Of a DNA stretch of 64,000 nt, positions 19,744 to 31,131 are shown in pieces. This DNA is from Vishniacozyma victoriae. Lineage: Eukaryota; Basidiomycota; Tremellomycetes; Tremellales; Bulleribasidiaceae. Numbering within the stretch: position 1 is the stretch's first letter; each line of letters begins with the position of its first letter. The stretch is from the NCBI GenBank assembly GCA_017654735.1, contig JADPYG010000001.1:372001-436000 (forward strand). The letters run 5' to 3'. Made by a program: the position numbers and the translations under genes. Below the pieces are notes generated by a model, which saw nothing but the letters and a program-made list of their open reading frames with translations, made no database searches and was not told the origin of the DNA.

Positions 19744-21145
19744 ATTTTCGATTCAATTTCCATCACCTTCAAACTCAAACACGCGAAGCCTACCAAGCCA
19801 AAGTCTGTGTTTGTGGTCGCCTTCTCCATTCCCTCTTGTTCCGGGAAAACCAGAGCCAAGGGACTCAAGGCGATTGGGACAAGGACATGCATGGTAGCAA
19901 GGGTCTTGTCTCTTTAAGGAGGTAAGTCCGTTTCCAAAAGTCTGCTCTCACGAGCTGATGTTCAGATCGTCACTGGACTAGGCATCATCAAGCAGAACGT
20001 CATCAAGACGGGGGGTGATTGGACCGACACCCCTGAATGGGGTCACACTAAAGACGCTACTCACCTTTTGATCAAGGCTCGATTACATTTCCACGACTTC
20101 TACAGGATTCTAGCGAGCCCCGCCGCTCATTTCCCTGGTGGTTGGGATAGCAACAACCACTGGGCGCTGGAGAAGTTGAAGAACTTCGACACCTCAGAGG
20201 AAAGAGAGCTGGTCTACATTCCCGGACGAATCGAGACCATTCGAAAAGAGACTGGTACGTGGGTTCAAGTGCTCTAAAATAGGGCTGACGATATAGAGCA
20301 ATGACACCTTGAGAACCCTGAACCTCCTCGACCCACCAAGGTCACTCCCCCTTCCTCGCTTGAACAAGCGATCGAGGAGGCCACAGCCAAAGCCACAAGT
20401 GAGTCTGTTACCACATACAACGCCGAGTCAGTATGCTAACGACTAGCTCAATGGAATGCTGCCCACGGTATCGCTCAAGCTCCTGCTGGACAGGCTGCCA
20501 AGAGCATGTCAGCTCTTTTCATCTCCACTCCCGTTGTTGGTGGTCCCTCTGGTCGAGCCTAGTCTATCCATCGAGACGATCCGACCGATGAAGCTCGAGC
20601 TGCGGCCGAGCAACTTCGAGCTTTGAGGGGTCCTCGATACCAAGACGACCACGGTTTCATCGACGATGACGATGATATCAACGCCGACAGTGACTTTGTT
20701 GTCACCAAGGTCATTAAGGGGGCAGGCATCACTGGTAGATCGATCAAGAAGGAGCCGGAGGATGCCACTGCGTGCATCCACTCCCTCCCTAACAAGGTAA
20801 GTATTTCTACCTCCACTCGACCTCGCTGACGACTAGTCTTCCCGAACTGGTTTCGGATTCAATGATTGGTCGAGTGCGAGAGCTTCAATAACTCGACAAG
20901 CCTCCGTGTCTAGCCTTGGGGAGAGGGCCGCGTCCCGAGCCCACTCCGACGACGATGGCCACGTTGCCAAGATGAAGAGTTCAGCGAGGCTTGCCGATAT
21001 CAAGAGTGGGATGGCGAAAGGCTTGAACAAGTCTTTGAGCGATAGTATCGTAACCAGGTTGTTCTTCACTTGTTCATATTCAATCTGTACGAGTAGGGTA
21101 CTGTTCTCGTATCAACAATCATGCAACCGCTTCTTCGTCCGCTAA
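19744..21145 (+). pseudogene. Locus B: decayed paralogue of locus A with two in-frame stops
   Basis: The exon order follows locus A. FRFNFHHLQTQTREAYQAKV with CGRLLHSLLF matches the LFHH..CGELLPSLFF exon. DWTDTPEWGHTKDATHLLIK with FPGGWDSNNHWALEKLKNFD matches the WGH..PGGWDS exon almost throughout. HLENPEPPRP matches LKEHPEPAKA, and MSALFISTPVVGGPSGRA and DDHGFIDDDDD match the acidic half. Introns are still recognisable at equivalent places. A TGA at 20302-20304 sits where locus A has Trp, and a TAG at 20560-20562 where it has Ser/Ala, so the copy should not give a full protein. A later piece (SSARASITRQASVSSLGERA) has no locus A match I could find. The 5' end is not identifiable. It may still be transcribed. 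Confidence 0.7.
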
Positions 21146-21386
21146 TCCTCTGCGCCATGCTCCCTCTTCTAAAGGACCCGCGAAGAGGACTGGGCTGCCC
21201 GCCAACTCTGGTGTCCATCCACACTCAATTGTCCATAATCTTGTCATTACGACCCAGCGATGTCTTCATTGTCGTTAGCTTCACCTTGCAAGCTGCTCAT
21301 TTGAATAAGCATGACTTTGTTGCATACGGTACCATTGATTTACTGACTAAATATGGTCTTTCCTGCTACCTAAACATCCGAAATAT

Positions 21387-22016
21387 CTATCGACCTAAGC
21401 GTGCCCTCTTGCTGTCCGGCCCATCTGACTTTGCTGTTGCCATTGCCCTCATCGCCGCTCGCTTGCGATTCCTCTCTGCGTTGGGGTTTGACGAGCTTGG
21501 AACTCGAAGTGATTCAGTCGATACAGAAGGTCCAGTCGATACGGAGGGTAACTGAAGAAACGGGGTCAAAGCTTCAGCAACGGACTTTGACTTGGACGGT
21601 ATCTGGTCACCTGACATGGTAGCGGTATTTCTCAATCGTTCGAGGATGGTGATAATGTCGCTTGCCGTACCAGTGAATGCCGTGCCGTCTGCTGCTTTGG
21701 TTTCGAGGACCCAGCGAGTGACGTGGCTATCAAGATTGGGGTTGGCGTATAGGTCCGGATGTGCCGCTAGCCAAGATGATAGGACGGGGAATTTGACTTT
21801 GGGTTTGGGAGATGGCTTGGGTTCGGCTTTTTTCAAGTACCGAGAACTCTCATGACCGTTCGTCGAGCCCTGTTCTTTGTGGTCTCGGTCTGGAAGTTGT
21901 TCAGGTGTCGGAACCGCTTCTGTACCTCCTCCATCCTTCTCTTCCTGCCAAACTTCGTTGAAAATAGCATCCCTCAATCCTTTCTCCTGCGCATCAACGG
22001 GGACGAAGCTAGCCAT
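21387..22016 (-). CDS. Hypothetical protein, 209 residues
   Basis: Single frame from MASFVPVDAQEKGLRDAIFN to a stop at 21387. The N-terminal third is acidic and charged. A centre with KVKFPVLSSWLAAHPDLYAN and SHVTRWVLETKAADG looks folded. The C-terminus is basic with a nuclear-signal-like end (DSKRARLGR). A small internal repeat (VSTGPSVSTE) comes from a duplicated gtcgatac segment. It lies between locus B and RNR2. No family recognised. Confidence 0.55.
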   Translation of the reverse strand: MASFVPVDAQEKGLRDAIFNEVWQEEKDGGGTEAVPTPEQLPDRDHKEQGSTNGHESSRYLKKAEPKPSPKPKVKFPVLSSWLAAHPDLYANPNLDSHVTRWVLETKAADGTAFTGTASDIITILERLRNTATMSGDQIPSKSKSVAEALTPFLQLPSVSTGPSVSTESLRVPSSSNPNAERNRKRAAMRAMATAKSDGPDSKRARLGR

Positions 22017-22621
22017 GTTGGGAAATGTTTACTACTTATTAGTGATTGAGCCATAGACAGAGGGGTTGGCTCACAGGATTTTAGTGTCTACCTTCAAATA
22101 CACCAAAGTGCACCGGTACCAGACGTTGCAGGACCTTCATGCTGGAAGGGCGCAGCGTTGACTTTGCTCTGGGATCTATGAGGAGGTGTGTGCGTAGGAC
22201 GCGTATGGCTTGATGTAGATGTAAAAGTGTTGAGTCGAGATGACAAGCCTTGTTGAATGATCAAACTGACGAATGAGTCCAGTCATGTAATCCAGGAACA
22301 CCACCTGTTTAAACCCCGTCGAAGTGGGGATTTCAATTTCATTTCAAATCCCCTTCAAGTGGGGGTATAGGGGAACTGGCATGCATCTATCAATGCATCC
22401 AACACTATTATGAGATCATGCGCTTTGATGAGAGGATTACTTGGGATGAACTGAGAGATTCTCGAGTCCGATCTCAACATGGATTGAAGAGATAAAGTGG
22501 TGACTGTATGTTACATTCTAAAGCTACAACATTATAAACAATCTGAATGGTTGATACTATATGTCTGAAAAGTGATTTATGATTTATAATTATCCTTCTT
22601 CCATCTTTCTCTAAGTCTCCT
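22017..22621. other. Intergenic with a small inverted repeat
   Basis: Promoter of the 209-residue gene and 3' flank of RNR2. GGGGATTT (22326-22333) and AAATCCCC (22346-22353) form an 8-bp inverted repeat with a 12-base loop. It is flanked by two related strings, ccccgtcgaagtgggg and ccccttcaagtggggg. No gene seen. Confidence 0.5.
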
Positions 22622-24366
22622 CTAGAAATCTACATCCATCCTGAACACTCTGTTTGATTGTCCAGGACCGTCTTGACCTGCAGCACCGGGTGTATTTGAT
22701 CCTGAGCCCGATACATTTGCTTTTTGGTATGATGATACCCTCGACTCGAAGAAGTCTGAGATTAGCCATATTCTGAACAAGAGGGATAGACGTACTAGCC
22801 TTCCCTTGCAGGGAGATCAATTCCATCCAGTCGAATGGGTTGCTGACGTTGTATATCTTTGGGCAACCTAGCGCCACGACTAGTCGGTCGGCTACGAATT
22901 CAATATATTGTGCCATGAGCTGTTGATTAGCTATTGATCGGAATCACTCCGAAGGGCTGAGCTCACCTTGGCATTGATCCCTATGAGACTGCATGGTAGA
23001 GCTTCCGTTAAGAACTCCTTTTCCAGCTCGACCGCCTCGGTGACGATATTGTGGATCTCCTCCGTAGAGCATCGGTGATGCAGGTGGTCGTATAGCTGTG
23101 TGTCAGCTTAGATGTACTAGGAATCATGTAGCTTACGAGGCATGCGAAATCCTGACTATCAGCTTAAGTGACGAGACAATGCACTCGAGCTTACCGTATG
23201 TGTTCCCTCGTCCCGACTGATCAACTCATTCGAAAAAGTCAGACCAGGCATCAAGCCTCGTTTCTTCAACCAGAAGATGGCGGCGAAGGAGCCCGAGAAG
23301 AAGATACCTTCTACACAGGCAAAGGCGACTAGCCTCACTCGGAATGGCTGAACGTCAGCCGAAAGTCTGACATTCCCATGATGCGCTTACCAAGTCTGGC
23401 GTAATATAGCGCAGCGCCCACTCGGCTTTCTTTTGGATGACAGGAACTGAATCGTCAGTCTTGTGCTCACGCATAGCAGACGGCGACCTACTATTCTCCA
23501 TTCCGTTAAACAGGAAATCCTTCTCCTCAGTATCCCTCACATAAGTCTCTATCAGGAGACTATACGTTTCCGAATGAACTTGCTCCATCATCGATTGAAA
23601 GGCGTAGAATGCTCTTGCTTCTGCGATTTGGACGTTCATTGAGAACTGTTCAATGATGTTTTCTGGATGTCAGCTTCATTCACTCAGGGGCAAGGAGCTC
23701 ACCTCCTACGATACCGTCTGATGCGGCAAAGAATGCCAATATACCTCAACGGTCAGTTACTGTTTTGTCCAGAGTACGATAGCTTACGAAGTATAAAGAA
23801 CCTCTCGTTCTCTGTCAACTTGTCATTCCAGTCTATCAGATCATGTCCCAAATCCAGCTCTTCTGCCGTCCAGAAACTAGCTTGAGATGCTTTATACGCT
23901 TGCCATATCTACCATGAGTTTGCACCATGTTATGACCAATTTTACTCACTTCTCGATACTTGATTGGAAAGAGAACAAAACGGGAATTCGATTCCTTCAG
24001 TATCTCCTCATCCTCCTCTTCTGGGAATTTCCGCTCCAACTTGCCCTCCTTCTCCTCTAGGTCCTTCTTGAGAGCTGCCTCCTTTTTAGAGGGCTCATCC
24101 AGCAGTATCTCCATCCCTTCTTCCTCTTCTGAGCGCACGCTTCCATTTGATGTCTGCCAATCCTGACCCATCTTGTTCTCTAGTGACGAGCTCGAATCGT
24201 ACATTGGCCTGATCTTGTCAATCTGCGGCATCTCACCCAGAGAGTCTATCGAAGTAGCTTGTGAAAAGACTGATGAAGCATGAGATGGAGTTGGAGACGG
24301 TGTACGATCGACATGTCGGGCCAGTGGATATGGAAGCGGTTGCGATCGGTGGATACTTGTCGTCAT
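22622..24366 (-). CDS. RNR2: Ribonucleoside-diphosphate reductase small subunit (R2)
   Basis: R2 carries the di-iron centre and tyrosyl radical used by R1 to make deoxyribonucleotides. From the ATG at 24366 an N-terminal extension of about 130 residues (Ser-rich, then Glu/Lys-rich) precedes the fold at [20 protein letters not shown]. Visible family blocks are [14 protein letters not shown] (first metal Asp), [20 protein letters not shown] and [20 protein letters not shown] (Glu and His ligands, radical Tyr), then [30 protein letters not shown] and [20 protein letters not shown]. The last two exons add [20 protein letters not shown] and the R1-binding tail [10 protein letters not shown]. Stop at 22622. 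About ten introns. It is divergent from IFM1. Confidence 0.95.
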
Positions 24367-24675
24367 GGTGTCAAGCTACCTTATCGATTTCCGGTATTTT
24401 TTAAGGAGTAGTTGTTGAATTTAGAGTGTTACTCATCTGTCCTTCGATGTATGTGTGTATGTATCCTTGCCTATAGTCTGAATACAATAAGAGTAATAGT
24501 ATGACATGTACCCCTGTTCCATCAACAAAAGTCTGATCGACATTAGATATGAGAGTGGCAATTCCGTCGGAAGCAACGTCACTTTATACTACCACGTGGG
24601 TCTGAAAGGTTAATCACAAAAAGTTGGTAGCAGCAGCACAGAGTACATACATCGACACCTGTATACACCACAGTC
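24367..24675. promoter_or_regulatory. Bidirectional promoter, RNR2 and IFM1
   Basis: The 309-bp gap between the two ATGs must contain both promoters. A CACGTG E-box lies near 24593. No MCB (ACGCGT) element of the kind expected for a cell-cycle-controlled RNR gene was seen here. Confidence 0.5.
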
Positions 24676-27620
24676 ATGCTATCAGTATGCTGCAGAGGAG
24701 GGAGATGCTTAGGTACATCCCATATAACTATGGCCGGACCATCGACCTTGTCCCGAGCATGCCTATCCACCTCGACACCGGTACTGAATGGTAAACCACT
24801 CCCTGTCACCGACTGGTCTAAACCCGCTGGATCATCATCTTCCGGTAGTCGTCCTCCTCGTAATGATCGAGGACCACGATCACCTCGACCTCCTCCTCGA
24901 GACGGTCAACGTCCTCCTCGCCAAGGTCCATCGTTCGGCATCATGCCTCGAGGAGGGGATGCGAAGAGGACCAATGGCCCGAGAACACCTTCTGCGCGCA
25001 GTGGGAAACCAAGTCAAGCAGGAGGAGAAGACCTGGCATCACAACTGCAGAAATGGAATATATCGGCTGCGCCAGAGAGGAGAAACAATCAGGACGTGAG
25101 CGGTGACGGGGAATCGACCCGTCGGCTGCCAGTTTCCGAACGATTCAATAATGATGAAGAACCGGAACTAGACACTCGGCATGGACGTCGTCTGAAACCT
25201 GGAGAGAAAGGCCTATCGAGATCATTCGATGCAGTGAGGAAAGCATCGGGAGGAGGGGACTTTTCGTTAGATCGGGGACATGCTCGACACGGATCGAAGA
25301 AGGGCAAAGAGAGGGAATTCGAGAGTAATAGGAATACTCGATTGGATCCAGCAAAGAAGGCGGATAAACCTAAACGGACTCAGAAAGCTAAGGAGACGGA
25401 GAAGGAGGTTTATATCCCTTCTACGGTGACTGTCTCGAGACTGGCAGATATCTTTGGAGTGAAGATCTGTAAGTCTAGCTCGACAGCTCGAACTGACAGG
25501 TAGTCAATCTTCAAACTCGGATGATGCGCCTAGGGATGGAGGAGGATCAGCGGAGAGCAGATTACTGTGAGCCTTCACACTCATTCATCCCCGTGGACCA
25601 CAACTGACACCCAGTCTTGACGTCGGAGGATGCTTGCAATATCGCTCTCGAGTACGGATTCAACCCAGTTGTCGATGACGAGAAATCGTTCGACATCCTA
25701 CCCGAGTAAGTTTGTCTCTGTATAAACATGGGTTGATACTGACAAACAGGGCCGACGCAGCATCAAACGATGCTCAGCCACTTCGACCACCCGTCGTCGC
25801 CATCATGGTAAGCTGGATCCCCTGGTCCGCGGTTGTAGCTGACAATCAGGGTCACGTAGATCACGGCAAAACAACTCTTCTCGACTCCCTGCGTCATACC
25901 TCTGTTGCGGCAGGTGAAGCAGGAGGTATCACCCAGCATATTGGTGCTTTCTCCGTACCCCTCTCATCTCTAGTCGTCACATCGCCAACGACATCAGACA
26001 ACAGCATCACCTTTCTCGATACGCCCGGTCATGCGGCATTCACAGCGATGCGAGCTCGAGGTGCTTCCGTCACGGATATCGTGGTGCTGGTTGTTGCTGC
26101 CGATGATGGTGTCATGCCCCAAACCAAGGAGGTATTGAACTTGGTCAAGAGCGAAAATGATCGGGTGGGGTTGGTGGTCGCTATTAACAAATGTGACAAA
26201 CCCGGACTGGATTTCGTTAGTTCCTTGACATACAGTTGGGCCCAGCTGATGAATAGACCAAAGTCAAGTCGGCTCTTGGAGCAGAGGGGATCTTGCTAGA
26301 GGAGGACGGAGGTGACGTGCCATCAGTCAAGGTTTCAGGATTGGCAAAGATGGGTTTGGATAGCCTGGTCGAGACTCTGTCAACGATAGCAGAGGTCCGA
26401 GATTTGCGAGGTCGACAGGATGGTCAAGTCCAGGGATACGTCCTCGAGTCGAGAGTCGATAGGGGAAGAGGGTAAGCACACGTTCGGGAACAATGCTGAT
26501 TGTCAGGAACGTCGCTACAGTCCTAGTCACCAGGGGTACCCTTCAAGCGGGCTCTGTCATTGTGGCCGGAAACACTTGGGCCAAAGTCCGTCAAATGCAA
26601 GACTCACTCTCTCGTCCCATCAAATCCGCACCACCCGGAACACCTGTTTCCATTACTGGCTGGAAAGAACTCCCCGCTGCAGGCGATCAGCTCCTCGAGG
26701 CAAAAGACGAAGACTTGGCAAAGAAAGCAGTAACGAATCGAATCCGGGAAATCGAGTTCAAAAAGATGATGGCCGATGTCGAGATCATCAATGCGAAACG
26801 TAAAGAGGAACGTCTGAGGGCAGAGAAGGAAGCTGCGGATGAAGAGGCTATCCTGGCTGCTGGGGGAACTTTAACTCAAGCGCATATGGCAGAGAGACTA
26901 GCTGCTGCCGAAGCTGCCAGAGTGCTGGAGCGGGACGCGTTCAAGGAACTGCGATTGATCATCAAGGGAGATGTGAGTGGGACCGTTGAGGCGGTTGTGG
27001 GTAGCTTGGAGGGGATTGGGAATAAGGAGGCTGGTGTCAAGATCATTCATACTGGTGTTGGAGAAGTCGGCGAGTCGGACGTCTCAATGGCGGAAGCATC
27101 ACAAGGTAAGTTGACAGTTCCTCTTCAGAACCCAAGCTGATAGTCAGCTACCGTGATTGGTTTCTCGGTCAATTGCTCTCGATCGATCCAGAATCAAGCA
27201 AAAGATATGAATGTCCCCCTCCACCTCGAATCAGTCATCTATCGCCTAATCGAGACTGTCCGAAGTAAAGTTGCTGCCCTCCTACCCCCAAAGATCGAAT
27301 CGAGGGTAGTAGGCGAGGCGACCGTCCAACAGCTCTTCCCTGTAAAGGTCAAGAAAGGAACAGTGATGGTTGCTGGATGTAAGGTTTCCAACGGTATCAT
27401 CAACAAGGCCGAGAAAGTCAGGATCTTGAGGTCTGGGGACGGAAAGGATAGAGAGGTGGTATATGAGGGTACTATTGAGACGTTGAGACATCTGAAGAAG
27501 GAGGTGGGAGAGGTTAGGAAGGGAACGGAATGTGGAATTTCGTTCGATGAGTTTGCGGATGTCAAGGAAGGGGACGAGATTGTCTCGTTCACGACTTTTG
27601 AGGTGCCGAGGGAGCTGTAG
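24676..27620 (+). CDS. IFM1: Mitochondrial translation initiation factor IF-2
   Basis: The product brings initiator tRNA to the mitochondrial ribosome as a GTPase. The start at 24676 ([20 protein letters not shown]) or the next Met gives a presequence with [15 protein letters not shown] long Arg/Pro/Gly-rich stretch follows. The IF2 core is split by introns: [54 protein letters not shown] (P-loop, joined across an intron after VAIM), [15 protein letters not shown] (G2), [20 protein letters not shown] (G3) and [10 protein letters not shown] (G4). Domain II ([20 protein letters not shown]) and the C-terminal beta-barrels ([20 protein letters not shown]) complete it. Stop at 27620, 90 bp from the URE1 stop on the other strand. 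Confidence 0.95.
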
Positions 27621-27710
27621 GCTGACACGTATTGCATATTCAATTTTGTACTATTACATTGCATCTCTGCTCAAAAATGATCCAAGATTCCTTTTGAACA
27701 ATTGGAGGAC

Positions 27711-30700
27711 CTAGAAGATAAAGTGATTCTTTGTCAATGGCAATTCCGTCGCAGGCGGAGCATCACAGAGAACACCATCAGCCTTGACCTCGTAGGTCTC
27801 TGGATCGACTGCCTTGTCAGCCTTCGAATATCGGGGAACATACCAGTCATCTTTGGCATAGCATCATTCAACTTCATATCCTTTTTAGTGATCTTTCGAC
27901 AGTTCTTGACAGGTTCTGCCCTCTTCTTGATCCCGTATGATGCGATCTTACCTGCTTGTCAGCTCGATATGAGTGGGACCTACCATTATCAACGGAAGCT
28001 TGGCTGACCCAGACTACCGAGTTGAGAGCAGCTGCTGAGGGGTGGTATCCCCACATCGGACGACCGATCACTGGCTGAACCGTAGGAATGGATCCATTTG
28101 CATCGCCCATCTGATATCAGTCTTAGGTCCTGGTGCAGGTTGAAGAAGGAGGATGAGATGAACTGACCTGAGCCCAAGCGATGACTCCTCCTTTAACTAT
28201 CATGTTCGGCCTAGCACCGAATGAGTCGAAATCCCAGAAAGCTAGATCTGCCATTTGGCCCACTGCAACGGACCCAATCAGGTGGGACATACCATGAACA
28301 ATAGCACTGAACATTAGGCAACTCATGATTTTTGGGCTGCTGACTTACGGGTTGACGGTGTATTTGGCGATATATCGCTTGACACGATTATTATCTCTAC
28401 CCTCAATATCACCTTCCAGCGGACCTCTCACATCCCTCATCTTGGCAGCAGTCCGCCATGTCCGAGCGATGACCTCACCCACTCGACCCATCGCGAGAGC
28501 ATCACTTGAAATAACGGAAATAGCACCCGTGTCTTGTAATACATCCTCCGCAGCGACTGTTTCTGCTCGAATTCGAGAATCAGCAAAAGCGATATCTTCA
28601 GGAATGGATCGGTCGAGGTGGTGACAGACCATCAACATCTGAATGTTAGCTTCGCTCGGGGGCTATAGCTTACGTCGAGGTGCTCATCTAGGGTGTTTAC
28701 GCAGTATGGTCGCGTTGGGTTGGTTGAGGAAGGTAGGACGTTTTCTTGCTCGACTACTACGATGATATCGGGTGCGTGACCTCCTCCAGCTCCTTCCGTG
28801 TGGTATCTGCAAGTGTGAGATTTGCTCAATGCTGAGTGAGAGAGGCTTACGTATGGATGGTCCTGCCTCCTATGGCCTCCAGGGTCTTTTCCACATACCC
28901 ACTCTCATTGAGGGTATCAGTGTGGATGTTGACCTGTTAGTCAGCATCTCGATGACTTCTGCTCGAAAGCCAACACTCACCTGAACATCATACTCGTCAC
29001 CGACCTGCAAAGCTCGATCGATAGCCTCAGGCGTACATCCCCAATCTTCATGTAGCTTCAAACCCATCGCTCCGGCTTCGACGATATCCCTGGAACCATT
29101 CATTCCAGCATCATTTCCTTTACCGGTGAATCCAAAGTTGAGAGGTAGAGTATCGGTGGCCGCCATCATGTTCTTCATGTAAAATTCGGATGAAGTACAG
29201 GTGGTAGCGCAAGATCCAGCTGCTGGACCTGTTCCACCTCCTACGACTGTGGTAACTCCTGATGCCAGTGCCTATAGTCAGCTACCTTCCACTGGACGAC
29301 TTACTTCTTGAGCAATCTGAGGGCAGATGTAGTGAACATGGACGTCTATTCCTCCTGCAGTCACAATCTCTCCCTCACCAGCAATGACCTCGGTACTAGA
29401 TCCAACAATCATATGTTCGGTGACGCCATCCATCGTATCTGGATTACCAGCTTTTCCAATTCCAACAATCAAACCATTCTTGATACCGATATCAGCTTTG
29501 ATGATACCGCTCCAATCAACAATGACAGCATTGGTGATAACGGCATCGAGAGCTTCACGATCGTGTCGGTTCGTTGCTTGACCTTGTCCTTCTCGGAGTG
29601 ATTTGCCTCCACCGAATTTACATTCATCTCCGTATACCGTGTAATCCTTTTCTATTTCAATCCAGAGGCTCATGTCGGCTAATCTGATCCTGTCGCCAAC
29701 GGTAGGGCCAAACATGGAAGCGTACTGAATCTCAGCGGAATTGAAGAAGGTGAACTCACCACTTCAGGATCCATCTCTGCCATAGTACCCTCTTTAACCT
29801 GGTCCTGCTTCTTGTGCCCAAACCTATGCTTCTCGACCATATCCTTAATCGTTGTCTCTCGTAATGATTCATCAAAAGTACCAGTCCCCAGACCGTTACC
29901 ACCAGACAACCACTGCTTTCCCCCATATTGAACTAGCGAGACCGTCTTGCGTTCTCCGGGCTCGAATCGGACAGCTGTTCCAGAGGCGATATCGAGGTGG
30001 GTACCGTAGGATAGTAGCCTGTCGAAGATAAGGGATGGGTTGGTCTCGAGGAAGGGGTAGTGTGATCCGACCTACTCCGTCAGCTCAAATTTCCAGAGTG
30101 AGATGCTGCAGGATCGTACCTGGATAGGCCTATCACCAGCATTCTTGACCTCGACAGCCCATCTCTTTCGGCCGACATTGAATTTGATTTTCTCCTTCTT
30201 ACAAACAACAGCCCCAGCGAGATATCCTTTCGGCGTCTCGGGGATGGGGAACATCTCCTCCGTTGGCATGGGGAGGAATGAACCGTAAAGTGCATTCTCC
30301 ACTACGTTTCAGCAGGTGAGGTTTATAGGTAGACGTACGGTCTCCTGAGTCTGAGCAAATGGGATCATGGACAGATACTAGAAATGTTCTGGATATTAGC
30401 TGTGCTCTACACCTGAATTTGTGCTTGCTCACCCATCCTGAAAATCAGCTGTAGTCTTCGAATTGAGAAAATCAGCTTACCGGGAATGTCCCCTCGACTT
30501 GTACATCATGAATACCCTCAGCAACGCCATCTGCCATCAATTCAACCCTACACTCCATTCGATGAAACTCACCCATCACATGCCTCCTTCCCAAGAACTT
30601 CTTTCCCAAATCCATAAGCTCAGCAACGCTGTGCCGACCATCCCGGATAAATTCATGTAATTGGAAAGCGATAAGAGCTACTGCTTCTGGTCGATTTAGG

Positions 30701-30829
30701 CGGAGTCCTCTAGCTAGTCGCTTTTGGGCTAGAAATCCTATTGTTGCTATCAGGAGCTTGTCCTGGCCTGTCAGTCTGGCTCGAGGTTGGTGAAGCGATA
30801 CATACCTGTTCCCGCGGGAGGAGATCCAT
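27711..30829 (-). CDS. URE1: Urease, single-chain gamma-beta-alpha form
   Basis: Nickel enzyme that splits urea to ammonia and carbamate. The short first exon MDLLPREQ (ATG at 30829) joins [20 protein letters not shown] (gamma region). The beta region follows, with EGTFPDG-type sequence, [19 protein letters not shown] sequence and [11 protein letters not shown]. The alpha region starts with [20 protein letters not shown]. Nickel and catalytic elements visible are [13 protein letters not shown] (HxH), [16 protein letters not shown] (the Lys that becomes carbamylated), [13 protein letters not shown] and [10 protein letters not shown] (active-site flap). The C-terminus reads [20 protein letters not shown] to HFIF with a stop at 27711. 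About fifteen short introns. One chain fusing all three bacterial subunits is usual for fungi. The length, roughly 830 residues, fits the family. No accessory urease genes are next to it. Confidence 0.95.
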
Positions 30830-31131
30830 GATAAGGGACTATTGGTCGATAGCTTCTTCTGCTTGGTGCCTTTGATTGGTAGAAGACAGCTGAGCAGCTG
30901 AATTAGATGTTCAAGCTCTCTGATCCCCTGTTCCTGGGATTGGAACGGTCTGCTCTCAGCTGATTGCAATAGTCAAGGCTAGTATGTCGACCGGGAAAGC
31001 AAGATAAGTAGTCACACTCTAATTTGTACTCAATTTGTGAGGCACAGAATGTGGGGCAACATTTACATCACCTCCAGCAAGAAATCAACTCTAGAGATGC
31101 AACTCACTATCTACTACATGATGCGCTAGAC
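30830..31131. promoter_or_regulatory. Divergent promoter, URE1 and IRC3
   Basis: About 300 bp between the two starts. In-frame sequence upstream of 31132 is open back to 31024 but has no ATG. No GATA cluster strong enough to call nitrogen control was noticed. Confidence 0.4.

Noticed and set aside
22323..22366. Inverted repeat as a transposon end or rho-independent terminator
   Set aside because: Only 8 bp pair, no transposase or target duplication is present, and rho-independent terminators do not apply to a fungal nuclear genome.
28325..29601. Several plus-strand frames of 65-99 codons within the urease region
   Set aside because: All are antisense shadows of URE1 exons with clear urease motifs.
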